DNA from: an uncultured Lachnospiraceae bacterium
GTDB taxonomy: Bacteria > Bacillota > Clostridia > Lachnospirales > Lachnospiraceae
Direction of reading: 5' to 3'
Assembly (NCBI GenBank): GCA_959022495.1
Contig: CAUEYX010000026.1
Span: 1-43,704 of the forward strand
Length of the DNA: 43,704 nt
Position numbers and translations under genes: made by a program. Each line of letters starts with the position of its first letter. Positions within the stretch are counted from its first letter, which is position 1. Below, piece by piece: positions 15,968 through 24,362 of the stretch. Under the pieces are notes generated by a model. The model was given only the letters and a program-made list of their open reading frames with translations. It made no database searches and was not told the DNA's origin.

Positions 15968-16672
15968 ATGCTGAAATCATACATTGCATTTGACATTGAG
16001 ACAACGGGGCTTGACCCCATGGAAAATGAAATCATAGAGATCGGAGCTCTGAAGGTACGGGAAGGCCGGGTTGCGGACCGCTTTATTGAATTCATCCGCC
16101 CTCTCGCCCCGATCTCCCCCATGATCACAGGCCTCACCGGAATCACGGACGAGATGGTCGCGGACGCCGGCCCCCGCAGCCGGGTGATCTCCCGCTTTCT
16201 CGATTTCTGCGGGGACGATATCCTGATCGGGCACAACGTGATCTTTGATTACAGCTTTGTAAAATGCAGCGCGGCGCAGGACGGGCTTGCGTTCGAGAAG
16301 CTGGGCATCGATACCCTGAAGATCGCGAAGAAGGTGCACGCTGATCTGGATTCAAAAAGCCTTGGGAGCCTGTGCAGTTATTATCACATTGAAAACAAAT
16401 CCGCGCACCGCGCTTATCATGACGCGCTTGCAACCGCAAAACTCTATCAGACGCTGGCGCACTTTTTTGAGGCGGATGATCCAAAGCTTTTTAAACCCGT
16501 ACAGCTTACATATAAAGTAAAGAAACCTCAGCCCGCCACCCCCAGGCAGCTCTCTTTCCTGAACAGCCTGATACAGAAACGGGGCGCAAAAATGGACTGG
16601 GACCCTGAAACACTGACCAGAAGTGAGGCTTCCCAATTGATCGACGGGCTGTTAAAGGGATCGTCGTTTTAA
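15968..16672 (+). CDS. DnaQ-like 3'-5' exonuclease (DEDDh)
   Basis: The 234-residue protein has a complete DEDDh exonuclease domain: Asp9 and Glu11 in FDIETTG, Asp94 in GHNVIFDYSF, and His147 with Asp152 in HRAYHDALATAK. This fold occurs in the PolIII epsilon subunit, PolC and free-standing exonucleases. The C-terminal segment from about 183 (TPRQLSFLNSLIQ ... LTRSEASQLIDGL) is a small add-on resembling the DUF3072-type module of phage and bacterial nucleases. The start at 15968 is set by AAAAGGAG; the frame is open 45 nt further upstream without a ribosome site. Its TAA overlaps the stop of the convergent gene by 4 nt. A role in DNA repair or nucleotide clearance is likely, but the substrate is unknown. 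Confidence 0.9.
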   Translation: MLKSYIAFDIETTGLDPMENEIIEIGALKVREGRVADRFIEFIRPLAPISPMITGLTGITDEMVADAGPRSRVISRFLDFCGDDILIGHNVIFDYSFVKCSAAQDGLAFEKLGIDTLKIAKKVHADLDSKSLGSLCSYYHIENKSAHRAYHDALATAKLYQTLAHFFEADDPKLFKPVQLTYKVKKPQPATPRQLSFLNSLIQKRGAKMDWDPETLTRSEASQLIDGLLKGSSF

Positions 16673-19128
16673 CGGATGTACCCGATGAATACATTTCCCG
16701 CGCCCTGCGCCATATCCTTCATCTCACTGATTCCCACAGTGCGGGCCGTACCGCTGTCCGGGTCAATGTAAGTAATATCCGTGGTGCTGTATCCGGTCAG
16801 CAGGACCGCATGGTCCGTGGAAACCAGGGCGATCACAGGGCAGCCCCTGCCAATCACATAGAGTACCTGATCCAGTGTGCATCCGGTCAGATCGACCTTC
16901 TGTGCGCCGTAAGATTCCATATATTTCTCACACGCCTGGAGGGAGGTCTCCTCCCCCTCCCGGGAAAACACGGCGGCTTCTGTGGAGTACACCAGATCCC
17001 GGTTCCCCTTCTCCCAGACATACGCCTGGCTGGAGGAGACCACCACCCCGGACACCTGCTCTGCTTTCTGCACGGCATCTGCCGCGCTGTCACACACAGC
17101 GGTCAGTTTCCCCATACCGTACACATAGAACTTCTCTCCGTTCTCATCCGCGCCCAAGTCAATCTCCAGAGGCTCTTTTTCCGCAGTCATCTCCGCCTTC
17201 GTCACCGCCGGCTCCAGATCCTCTATCCCGTCTGTAAATGTCAGGCGCACCTCTGTTCCCACAGCACTGCTGCTGTATGTTTCCAGCGTAAGTTTCGTAT
17301 CCTTCCGCTCTTCATTGTTCGTGACATACTCCTTGGCCGCGGCGGTATATTGGCTGCCATTCTTCTGTACACGGTCCAGGGTGAGCAGATTATCCTCTAT
17401 CAAAATGTCTGAGATATACATTCCCTGATCCAAAAATGTATACCGGGCTTGTTCCTGATTGGCCGAACTGCGGATCTCCACCTCATACATCGGCGCGATC
17501 CCGCCGCCGGACGGGGAGATCCCCTCGTCCTCCGGGTTCACCTTCCCGTACACAAAATCACTGTTCACAAATCCCAGCGGGCGCACAGTCTCCCCATCTG
17601 CCGCTTCCACTGTATAGCCCTCTGCGTTCTTAAGATCCAGTACTTGTATAACGCTTCCAGAGGACGTCCCCTCTTCTCCTTCTTTTTCTGCTGACAGATA
17701 GGCGATCCTGCTGCCGTCAGCTGACAAGGTATACTGACCCTCTTCCAGATTCTCCGCCAACACGGTCTGCTCCTCATTCTCCAGATTGATCTGATACAGC
17801 GTTCTCCCGGCAAGCACATAGAGCATATCCTGCTCCTGAGAGTAATACACCATCTTACCCAGCTCCATTTCCGCGGCCGCGGGGGATGTGGTGCCCGCGA
17901 TAAACGCCTTTTCCTCCACAACAGAAGACTTCTTATTAAAATAGTAGATGGCAGCTCCTGTCTCTCCTTCATGCCCGCCCCGGTTCATATATCCGTATAC
18001 GGCAAAGGCAAGGTTTCCTTTATTGTCTATGCTGATGACGCGGACAGTGTGAGAGCGGTTCCTGCTTCGCGCGTCCGCCCCTTCCTGGTCAGAAAAGCTG
18101 AAGACCTTTATCAGCTCATCTGCTTCCGTATCAAACAGCCACAGGTTATCTGCCTGAACAAAGGCCGCGATTGTCCCGTCCTGATTGATCTCATACTGGA
18201 TGTCATCCGGGACAATCCCCAGCTTGATTCCGCTGCTGTCAATCAGCTGGCTGTCCCCGCCAAAGACCTTCTCCATCTCCCGGTTATAATCCAGCAGATA
18301 GACCGTCCCTTCTACAGCGCGGATACGGAAAAACTCTGTAATATTATATACTCCGGATTCCCCGCTGTCATCCACGCAGGAGGTCTGATATTCCGCGAAC
18401 AGGGACGTATACACAGAATTACTCTCTTTAATAGACCACTCCACATCGCCAAGCACCTGCGGTTCCAGATCCCCCCACAGTATATGGGTGATATCCGAGT
18501 GAATATTTACAGTCTGATATGTGGTGTTATCGCTCTCTTCCCCCGGCTCCAGATATGCCCCCAGCTCCGCCGACTCATCACCGGCCAGCGCCTTCGCCTG
18601 AAAGTCCTGGGCAAACGCCAGGCATTCTCCTGCTGTCAGATCATCCGGCATAATAATTCTTGTATAATAGCTGACGGTCCTGCCTGCATTCGTATCCAGC
18701 ATCACTTTGAGCACTGCCTCCTGAAGCGGTTCGCTGAGCGCGCCTGAGAGCTGAAGCACTGCCGCATCACCCTCTGCCGGCAGATCTGCTTTCCCTTCTT
18801 TATACGTTTCCCTGCCGTCCATGGAGTACACTGCATACCGGATACCGCTGACTGAGCCGCGCCCTTCTTCCAGATTCATGGACAGGGACCCATCCCCGCC
18901 CAGAGGGATGATGGTATCCCGCATGGATGGGATATCCATATCCTGCACGTACCCCGACAGTGTATTCACCGTTTTTCCGTCCACGAGAAATGAAATCCTC
19001 GGAAGCGACGGCGCCCCCATAGCCACAATTGTGTCCTCTGTCCCCCTGTTTATTACCAAGCTGCTGATCACAAGCGCTGCCGCGAAGATGACCGCCAGCA
19101 CTCCTGCTTTGATAAGCCTTCTTTTCAT
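16669..19128 (-). CDS. Large membrane-anchored extracytoplasmic protein with C39-like C-terminus
   Basis: The 819-residue product has an N-terminal membrane anchor or uncleaved signal (about 7-27, after KRR). The long, acidic extracytoplasmic region includes repeated beta-strand units typical of a propeller (for example DNLWLFDTEADEL, QDMLYVLAGRTLYQIN and DGSRIAYLS, about 290-520). The last 90 residues resemble the end of a C39-type papain-like fold: GRGCPVIALVSTDHAVLLTGY with His773 and ITYIDPDSG with Asp789. No canonical CGP cysteine motif is present, and Cys733 lies too close to His773. It may therefore be a non-catalytic binding module. The gene overlaps the upstream methyltransferase gene by ATGA. 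Function is unknown to me. Confidence 0.82.
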   Translation of the reverse strand: MKRRLIKAGVLAVIFAAALVISSLVINRGTEDTIVAMGAPSLPRISFLVDGKTVNTLSGYVQDMDIPSMRDTIIPLGGDGSLSMNLEEGRGSVSGIRYAVYSMDGRETYKEGKADLPAEGDAAVLQLSGALSEPLQEAVLKVMLDTNAGRTVSYYTRIIMPDDLTAGECLAFAQDFQAKALAGDESAELGAYLEPGEESDNTTYQTVNIHSDITHILWGDLEPQVLGDVEWSIKESNSVYTSLFAEYQTSCVDDSGESGVYNITEFFRIRAVEGTVYLLDYNREMEKVFGGDSQLIDSSGIKLGIVPDDIQYEINQDGTIAAFVQADNLWLFDTEADELIKVFSFSDQEGADARSRNRSHTVRVISIDNKGNLAFAVYGYMNRGGHEGETGAAIYYFNKKSSVVEEKAFIAGTTSPAAAEMELGKMVYYSQEQDMLYVLAGRTLYQINLENEEQTVLAENLEEGQYTLSADGSRIAYLSAEKEGEEGTSSGSVIQVLDLKNAEGYTVEAADGETVRPLGFVNSDFVYGKVNPEDEGISPSGGGIAPMYEVEIRSSANQEQARYTFLDQGMYISDILIEDNLLTLDRVQKNGSQYTAAAKEYVTNNEERKDTKLTLETYSSSAVGTEVRLTFTDGIEDLEPAVTKAEMTAEKEPLEIDLGADENGEKFYVYGMGKLTAVCDSAADAVQKAEQVSGVVVSSSQAYVWEKGNRDLVYSTEAAVFSREGEETSLQACEKYMESYGAQKVDLTGCTLDQVLYVIGRGCPVIALVSTDHAVLLTGYSTTDITYIDPDSGTARTVGISEMKDMAQGAGNVFIGYIR

Positions 19129-20297
19129 CCTGATCGATTCTCCCCTTTATGTTCCAAAAGTCTTCCAAGTGTGGGATCTACCCCCAGAAACTCTGTGCAA
19201 TTTTTAACTTCCTCTGCCGCTTTCTGACTGTGCTTTCTGCTTTTTACTGCCCGGATTAAAATATTTTTCGGCGTGTGCTCCATATCAATGAATTCCAGGA
19301 CCTGAACCTCATATCCCGCGCCCTCCAGATATTTCGCCCGAAGCCCGTCTGTAACAAGAGCGGCAAAGCGCTCTTTCAAGAGACCATAATCCATGACCGG
19401 CGCAAGGCAGGAATCGTGTGCTTCTGACATCTGGGCATTCAGTTCATGCTGACAGCACGGGACAGACAAGATCACCCGCGCGTTCCATCCCACAGCCTTT
19501 GCCAGCGCATAGTCCGTCGCCGTGTCACACGCGTGGAGTGTAACGACCATGTCCACCCGTTCTACGCCTTCATAGTCCGCGATATTCCCCTCAAGAAACT
19601 TCAGTTTCTCATATCCATATTTCTCCGCCAGTTTCCCACAGCGCGCGATCACGCTGCTCTTTAAGTCCAGCCCGATAATCCGGATATCATATCCTTTGAG
19701 CTCATGGAGATAATAATACATGGCAAAGGTCAGATAGGATTTCCCGCACCCGAAATCAAGGATCGTAAGCTCCCGCCCTTTCTCCAGACGTGGCAGAATA
19801 TCCTCGATAAATTCCAGGAAACGGTTAATCTGGCGGAATTTATCGGTCTTAGAGCGCACAATCCTGCCGTCCTCTGTCATAACTCCCAAGTCTTTCAGAA
19901 ACGGAACCGGGATTCCCTCTTCCAGGATATAATGCTTCTTCCGGTTGTGGGAGCGGTCCGCGCAGGCCGCGGCTTCCTGTCTCCGCCTGCGCCTGATGGT
20001 AACTTTCCCCTTCCTGCTTGTCAGAACCGTGCATTCTTCCTGTACGGTCTCTATCTGCATCTGCCCGAACTGCTCCATATACCGGGCGAGCCTTGAACAG
20101 GCATCCTCCCCTGTCAGGTTTTCATGGAATGCCTGTGTTTTTGTAAATGATTCCAGCTGGAAGATCAGCTCCCCATTCTTTTCGAGAGGGCGGACCTTCA
20201 CTTTTAGTATCCCCGTTTTATCCCGCGGATTACTGATAACCGCCCGGATAAAATCGAAATTCAAAATCTCCGTCAGCAGCTTTAAAATCTCTTCCAT
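19125..20297 (-). CDS. SAM-dependent methyltransferase (Methyltransf_32 type)
   Basis: The 390-residue cytosolic protein has a class I methyltransferase core in its C-terminal half. Motif I is DFGCGKSYLTFA (181-192), the acidic loop IIGLDLKSS follows, then LHACDTATDYAL (254-265) and VPCCQHELN (279-287). This HACDTATD/CCQHEL pattern belongs to the METTL25/GSTCD-like group (Pfam Methyltransf_32). The substrate is not established to my knowledge; a basic patch (IRRRRRQ at 101-107) could bind RNA. The N-terminal 150 residues form a separate conserved region. It is the first gene of a two-gene operon with the large anchored protein, ending in an ATGA overlap. Confidence 0.85.
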   Translation of the reverse strand: MEEILKLLTEILNFDFIRAVISNPRDKTGILKVKVRPLEKNGELIFQLESFTKTQAFHENLTGEDACSRLARYMEQFGQMQIETVQEECTVLTSRKGKVTIRRRRRQEAAACADRSHNRKKHYILEEGIPVPFLKDLGVMTEDGRIVRSKTDKFRQINRFLEFIEDILPRLEKGRELTILDFGCGKSYLTFAMYYYLHELKGYDIRIIGLDLKSSVIARCGKLAEKYGYEKLKFLEGNIADYEGVERVDMVVTLHACDTATDYALAKAVGWNARVILSVPCCQHELNAQMSEAHDSCLAPVMDYGLLKERFAALVTDGLRAKYLEGAGYEVQVLEFIDMEHTPKNILIRAVKSRKHSQKAAEEVKNCTEFLGVDPTLGRLLEHKGENRSG

Positions 20298-20376
20298 ATA
20301 AACAAAACTCCATTCTGTCAGTATTTAAAAGCCTGTTTTTCTACATCATTGTAAAACAAAAGCATCCCCGGCGCAA

Positions 20377-20422
20377 GGAAAAGACACTGCCAGCGGCCCA
20401 CATATCTGTGCCGCTGACAGTG
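20377..20422 (-). terminator. Terminator of the nadABC-niaR operon
   Basis: On the minus strand CACTGTCAGCGGC (20422-20410) pairs with GCCGCTGGCAGTG (20397-20385), 13-bp arms with one G-T wobble, followed by TCTTTTCC. It lies 12 nt after the niaR stop. Confidence 0.8.
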
Positions 20423-20434
20423 CCCTCATTCCTC

Positions 20435-20959
20435 TCATGCTTTCTCCCTGTTCTCTTCTACAAGAAATCCCTTTTCCCTCAGCATTTCCCCGATCATGTC
20501 CAGCGTCTCCTCACTGTCCGCCTCCACGGTATGATAATGATACCCTGAAGTAATATTTTTAAGCGGGCTTGATCTGCCGCTCTCCAGGTCTCTGAGGAAT
20601 TCTGCCGCCCTGCGTCTGGAAGTCACGTTCAGTTCCGCCTCCAGATGCCCGTACACTTTATGATTGACCATCACATCGCGCACGCGGCCGCCCAGGTCCA
20701 CAATCGAATTCAGCTCTTCTTCTACCTGTTCATCTGTGTGCTTCACCTGAAACACACGCCTGACAGAACGGGGCTCATGGATCATATATCCCCGGTTCGT
20801 GGAGATGATGTTGTGTCCCGCAGCCCGGATCAGGGCAATGTCCTGCACAATCACCTGGCGGCTTACATGGTAAGTCCCTGCCAGGCTCTTCCCTGACACC
20901 GGAAAATCGCTCTCTGTAATCTGTTTTATAATTGCGTCCCTTCTCTGAGAACCCGTCAT
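20435..20959 (-). CDS. niaR: NAD biosynthesis transcriptional repressor NiaR
   Basis: The 174-residue protein has an N-terminal helix-turn-helix (HTH_11; KSLAGTYHVSRQVIVQDI, about 25-42) and a C-terminal 3H domain. The latter has the conserved histidines in VNHKVYGHLEAEL and SGYHYHTVEA. In NiaR/YrxA this domain binds nicotinate and a metal, and the protein represses NAD synthesis and niacin uptake genes. The start is taken at 20959 because AGGAGG lies 8 nt upstream; an in-frame ATG at 21007 lacks such a site. As the last gene of nadABC-niaR it should autoregulate the operon through the palindrome in the nadA promoter. Confidence 0.93.
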   Translation of the reverse strand: MTGSQRRDAIIKQITESDFPVSGKSLAGTYHVSRQVIVQDIALIRAAGHNIISTNRGYMIHEPRSVRRVFQVKHTDEQVEEELNSIVDLGGRVRDVMVNHKVYGHLEAELNVTSRRRAAEFLRDLESGRSSPLKNITSGYHYHTVEADSEETLDMIGEMLREKGFLVEENREKA

Positions 20960-21031
20960 CCTTCCTGTTCCTCCTTGTTCCTGCAGGTTTTTGGAAAGCC
21001 TCCTCACGCCTGGTACTTCTTTTTCTCCCTG

Positions 21032-21883
21032 CTATACAGCATGAAGGTTTTTCATCGAAATGTCAAGTATGGGAGCGGAATGTGTCAGCGCCCCGCTGGA
21101 GATATAATCCACCCCGGTCCGGACCAGGCTGGCAATATTGTCCTTTGTTACATTACCGGAGCACTCGGTCCGCGCCCGCCCGTCGATGATACGGACCGCC
21201 TCTTTCATCTCATCCGGAGACATATTATCCAGCATGATAATATCCGCCCCTGCCTCCACAGCCTCCCGGACCATGTCAAGGTTCTCCGTCTCAATCTCAA
21301 TCTTCCTCACAAAAGGCGCGTATTCTCTTGCCAGCCTGACCGCCTCCGCGACTCCGCCCGCCGCTCCGATATGGTTGTCTTTTAGCAGCACCCCGTCAGA
21401 CAAATTATACCGGTGGTTATATCCTCCGCCCACGCGGACCGCGTATTTCTCGAAAATCCTCATATTGGGGGTTGTCTTGCGTGTATCCAGAAGCCGGATT
21501 CCCGTCCCCTCCAAAAGGTCTGCCACAGAACGTGTATAAGTAGCGATTCCGCTCATCCTCTGAAGATAATTGAGGGCCACACGCTCTCCTGAGAGAAGCA
21601 CGCGGATATCCCCGGTGACCTTTCCCATGAGCTGTCCCTTTTTCACCGCATCTCCATCTTTACAGTAAAATTCTGCTTCTGTGTCCTTGTCAAGGAGCGT
21701 AAACACCCTCCGATATACCTCCAGCCCTGCGATAATGCCATCCTCTTTACAGATCAGGTCCACCTCGCCCCTGACTGCTTCTTTCATCACCGCGTTGGTG
21801 CTTACATCCTCACTTGAAATATCTTCCTTCAGAGCCTCCAGAATCAGGTGATCTGCCTGAAGCTCCATTGTAATCTGATTCAT
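21032..21883 (-). CDS. nadC: Nicotinate-nucleotide pyrophosphorylase (carboxylating)
   Basis: The 283-residue quinolinate phosphoribosyltransferase converts quinolinate and PRPP to nicotinate mononucleotide and CO2. Characteristic segments are LLSGERVALNYLQRMSGIAT (about 97-116), LDTRKTTPNMR, VGGGYNHRYNLSDGVLLKDNH and the phosphate-binding C-terminal part IIMLDNMS and ECSGNV. Length is typical. It starts with an ATGA overlap on the nadB stop, showing tight coupling. Confidence 0.97.
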   Translation of the reverse strand: MNQITMELQADHLILEALKEDISSEDVSTNAVMKEAVRGEVDLICKEDGIIAGLEVYRRVFTLLDKDTEAEFYCKDGDAVKKGQLMGKVTGDIRVLLSGERVALNYLQRMSGIATYTRSVADLLEGTGIRLLDTRKTTPNMRIFEKYAVRVGGGYNHRYNLSDGVLLKDNHIGAAGGVAEAVRLAREYAPFVRKIEIETENLDMVREAVEAGADIIMLDNMSPDEMKEAVRIIDGRARTECSGNVTKDNIASLVRTGVDYISSGALTHSAPILDISMKNLHAV

Positions 21884-23178
21884 GCGATCTCCTCTCTTTC
21901 ACTTGTAATTCTCGTATCCTCTGTCGAACCTTCCTCTGTCCCCCGCGCTGCTTCCGTTTCTGTCCAGCCTCTGTCCCGGCAGATCTTAACCGCTGCCCGC
22001 CGGGCGAACACCAGGCTCTCCAGGAGGGAGTTGCTGGCAAGGCGGTTCGCCCCGTGCACACCGTTGCAGCTGGTCTCTCCCGCCGCGTACAGATGTTCCA
22101 TGGACGTCCGGCTGTCGCTGTCCACCCAGATGCCGCCCATGAAATAATGCTGTGCCGGGACAACAGGGATCGGCTCCTTCGTAACGTCGTATCCTTCCTC
22201 CCGGCAGTGCCGGTAAATATTCGGAAAATGCTCCAGAATCGTTTCTTTCTCTATCGCCTTCATGGACAGCCACACATGGTCTGTCCCGTCTTTTTCCATC
22301 TGTTCCCGGATCGCTGCGGTCACCACGTCCCGCGGGAGAAGTTCATTCACAAAGCGCTCTCCGTTTTTATCAAGCAGCACCGCTCCTTCCCCTCTGACCG
22401 ATTCCGAGATCAGGAATCTCCGTCCCGGTTTTCTGGAGTACAGGGTCGTGGGATGGATCTGTACATAGTCCAGATGTTCCAGACGCACCCCGTGCTTCCT
22501 GGCGATCACCAGCGCGTCCCCTGTCAGATGTGGGAAATTGGTAGAGTGCTGATATCTGCCTCCAATGCCTCCGGTCGCCAGAATGGTATCTCCCGCATAG
22601 ATCCCAAGGGGCGTCTCTTCCCCGCGGGATACGGCGGTGAGCCCCCCGCACTTCCCATCCCGGACAATGAGATCTGTCATTGTAGTATACTCTTTGATCT
22701 CCACATTATCAAGCATGCGGACGCGCTCAAGAAGCCTGCTTGTGATCTCCTTCCCGGTAATGTCCTCATGAAACAGGATGCGCGGCCGCGAGTGAGCCCC
22801 CTCCCGTGTAAACGCATATCCTTTCAGAAGCCCTGTATATTCCGTATCCTGGTCCCCGCGCTGAAACTCCACGCCGTATCTGATCAGGTCCCGGATCACT
22901 GTCTGGGAACTCCGGATCATAATATCCACAGACTCCGTCCGGTTCTCATAATGCCCCGCCCGCATCGTATCTTCATAATAACTGTCATAATCCGCTTCAT
23001 TGCGCAGGACACAGATACCTCCCTGGGCGAGGAAGGAATCGCTGCTCTCCACATCTGATTTTGTTATCATGATGATCTTTTTATCCCGGGGCAGGTTCAG
23101 GGCGCTGTAGAGCCCTGCCACACCGGTCCCCGCGATCACCACGTCCGCGTATTCTTTTCTTTCTGCTGTACCCATCAC
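21880..23178 (-). CDS. nadB: L-aspartate oxidase
   Basis: The 432-residue flavoprotein oxidises L-aspartate to iminoaspartate, the substrate of NadA. The FAD-binding motif VIAGTGVAGLYSAL is at 14-27. The FRD/SDH-type core follows with DSFLAQGGI, the segment REGAHSRPRILFHEDITG, TGGIGGRYQHSTNFPHLTGD, and HYFMGGIWVDSDSRTS leading to YAAGETSCNGVHGANRLASN. The C-terminus ends soon after the capping region, so the long helical tail of E. coli NadB is missing, as in many anaerobes. In an anaerobe the electron acceptor is likely fumarate rather than oxygen. It lies between nadA (23 nt upstream) and nadC (ATGA overlap). Confidence 0.97.
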   Translation of the reverse strand: MMGTAERKEYADVVIAGTGVAGLYSALNLPRDKKIIMITKSDVESSDSFLAQGGICVLRNEADYDSYYEDTMRAGHYENRTESVDIMIRSSQTVIRDLIRYGVEFQRGDQDTEYTGLLKGYAFTREGAHSRPRILFHEDITGKEITSRLLERVRMLDNVEIKEYTTMTDLIVRDGKCGGLTAVSRGEETPLGIYAGDTILATGGIGGRYQHSTNFPHLTGDALVIARKHGVRLEHLDYVQIHPTTLYSRKPGRRFLISESVRGEGAVLLDKNGERFVNELLPRDVVTAAIREQMEKDGTDHVWLSMKAIEKETILEHFPNIYRHCREEGYDVTKEPIPVVPAQHYFMGGIWVDSDSRTSMEHLYAAGETSCNGVHGANRLASNSLLESLVFARRAAVKICRDRGWTETEAARGTEEGSTEDTRITSEREEIA

Positions 23179-23201
23179 ACTGCCTCTTTTCTTTCCCTAT
23201 G

Positions 23202-24110
23202 CTATCTGTCCGCCAGCTCAAGCATCCGCTTAAGGGGCCGCTCTGCCTCTTCCCGGACAAGGCGGCTGACTTTCACTTCATTTTTTCCGCTCTTGAGCAC
23301 ATCCAGCACTTTTTCAACGGTGATCATTTTCATATCCCGGCATACCGGCTCAGTGCGTGGGAAATAAAACTGTTTATCCGGATAGCTCTTTTCCAGCTCA
23401 TACCGCACGCCGTTTTCTGTGCAGACGATAAATTCCTCCGCGCCGCTCCTTCCGGCGTACGCGATGATGCCGGAGGTACTGCCCACATAATCCGCGGTCT
23501 TACAGACTGCCTCCGGGCACTCCGGGTGTACAAGAACTTCCGCGCCCGGATGCCCTGCCCTGGCCTCCTCGATTTCAGCCAGGCTGATCTCCTCGTGAAC
23601 CGGACAGAACCCTTCATTAAAAATAATCTGTTTCTCCGGGACCTGCTCCGCCACAAAACGCGCCAGATTCCGGTCCGGGATGAAAAAGATATTTTGATTC
23701 GGCAGTGCGCGGACAATCTCCACCGCATTCGCGGAAGTCACACACACATCCGAATGCCGCTTCAATTCTGCGGTAGAATTGATATAGCAGACAACCGCCA
23801 GGTCCTCATACTGATCCCGCATCCGCCGGATCGTCTCCCCGTCCGCCATGTGCGCCATCGCGCAGTCCGCGCAGGCATCCGGCATCAGTACGGTCTTCGC
23901 CGGATTCAGGATCTTCGCGCTCTCTCCCATAAATGACACCCCGCAGAACACAAGCGTCCGCTCTGTAAGCCTTGCGGCCGCCTTGCTCAGATAAAAGGAA
24001 TCCCCGATATAATCCGCGATTTCCTGTACCTGAGGCGGCACGTAATAGTGGGCCAGGATCACTGCGTTTTTCTCCTTTTTCAGCTGTTCAATCTCTTCCC
24101 TGACTGTCAT
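23202..24110 (-). CDS. nadA: Quinolinate synthase
   Basis: The 302-residue iron-sulfur enzyme condenses iminoaspartate with dihydroxyacetone phosphate to quinolinate. Motifs include ILAHYYVPPQVQEIADYIGDS, VFCGVSFMGESAKILNP, PDACADCAMA, HPECPEAV, VGSTSGI and TEPVCRDMK. The cysteines in FCGV, HPEC and EPVC are the three expected ligands of the [4Fe-4S] cluster. The start at 24110 has GAGGTG 5 nt upstream. Earlier in-frame ATGs fall within the promoter or leader and are not used. It is the first gene of nadA-nadB-nadC-niaR. Confidence 0.97.
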   Translation of the reverse strand: MTVREEIEQLKKEKNAVILAHYYVPPQVQEIADYIGDSFYLSKAAARLTERTLVFCGVSFMGESAKILNPAKTVLMPDACADCAMAHMADGETIRRMRDQYEDLAVVCYINSTAELKRHSDVCVTSANAVEIVRALPNQNIFFIPDRNLARFVAEQVPEKQIIFNEGFCPVHEEISLAEIEEARAGHPGAEVLVHPECPEAVCKTADYVGSTSGIIAYAGRSGAEEFIVCTENGVRYELEKSYPDKQFYFPRTEPVCRDMKMITVEKVLDVLKSGKNEVKVSRLVREEAERPLKRMLELADR

Positions 24111-24168
24111 AGGTACACCTCTTTTTTCATTTTTCATCCATAATTCAAAGTTTTTACTCATGGTGCTC

Positions 24169-24197
24169 ATTATAGCACCCACATTTACATGTGACAA
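24169..24197 (-). promoter_or_regulatory. nadABC-niaR promoter with probable NiaR operator
   Basis: On the minus strand TTGTCA (24197-24192), 17 nt and TATAAT (24174-24169) form the promoter. The spacer holds the palindrome CACATGTAAATGTG (24193-24180), 5-bp arms around GTAA, where a bound repressor would block RNA polymerase. Assignment to NiaR is inference from operon content. Confidence 0.7.
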
Positions 24198-24257
24198 GAC
24201 AGATGAATTTACAAAAAAGAGCGCCCAGATTGATATTTTTTTGACAATTTGATGAGT

Positions 24258-24323
24258 GCAGACAGAAAATACCTGTCCACTGTCAGTTCCCCTGACCTTG
24301 GACAGGTATTTCTCTGTATCTGC
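24258..24323. terminator. Long hairpin between the NYN gene and the nad promoter
   Basis: The arms AATACCTGTCCA and TGGACAGGTATT are perfect. They extend outward with small bulges to GCAGAC (24258) and ATCTGC (24318-24323), and an inner GTCAG/CTGAC stem lies in the loop. On the minus strand it follows the NYN gene stop by about 40 nt and is succeeded by A+T-rich DNA, consistent with a terminator. Confidence 0.65.
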
Positions 24324-24362
24324 TGATTTTTGAATCGTTCAAGTATCCGCCCATTGCGGCAG

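Noticed and set aside
24111..24197. N-terminal extension of NadA
   Set aside because: It would begin within the promoter -35 region; family alignment and GAGGTG support 24110.
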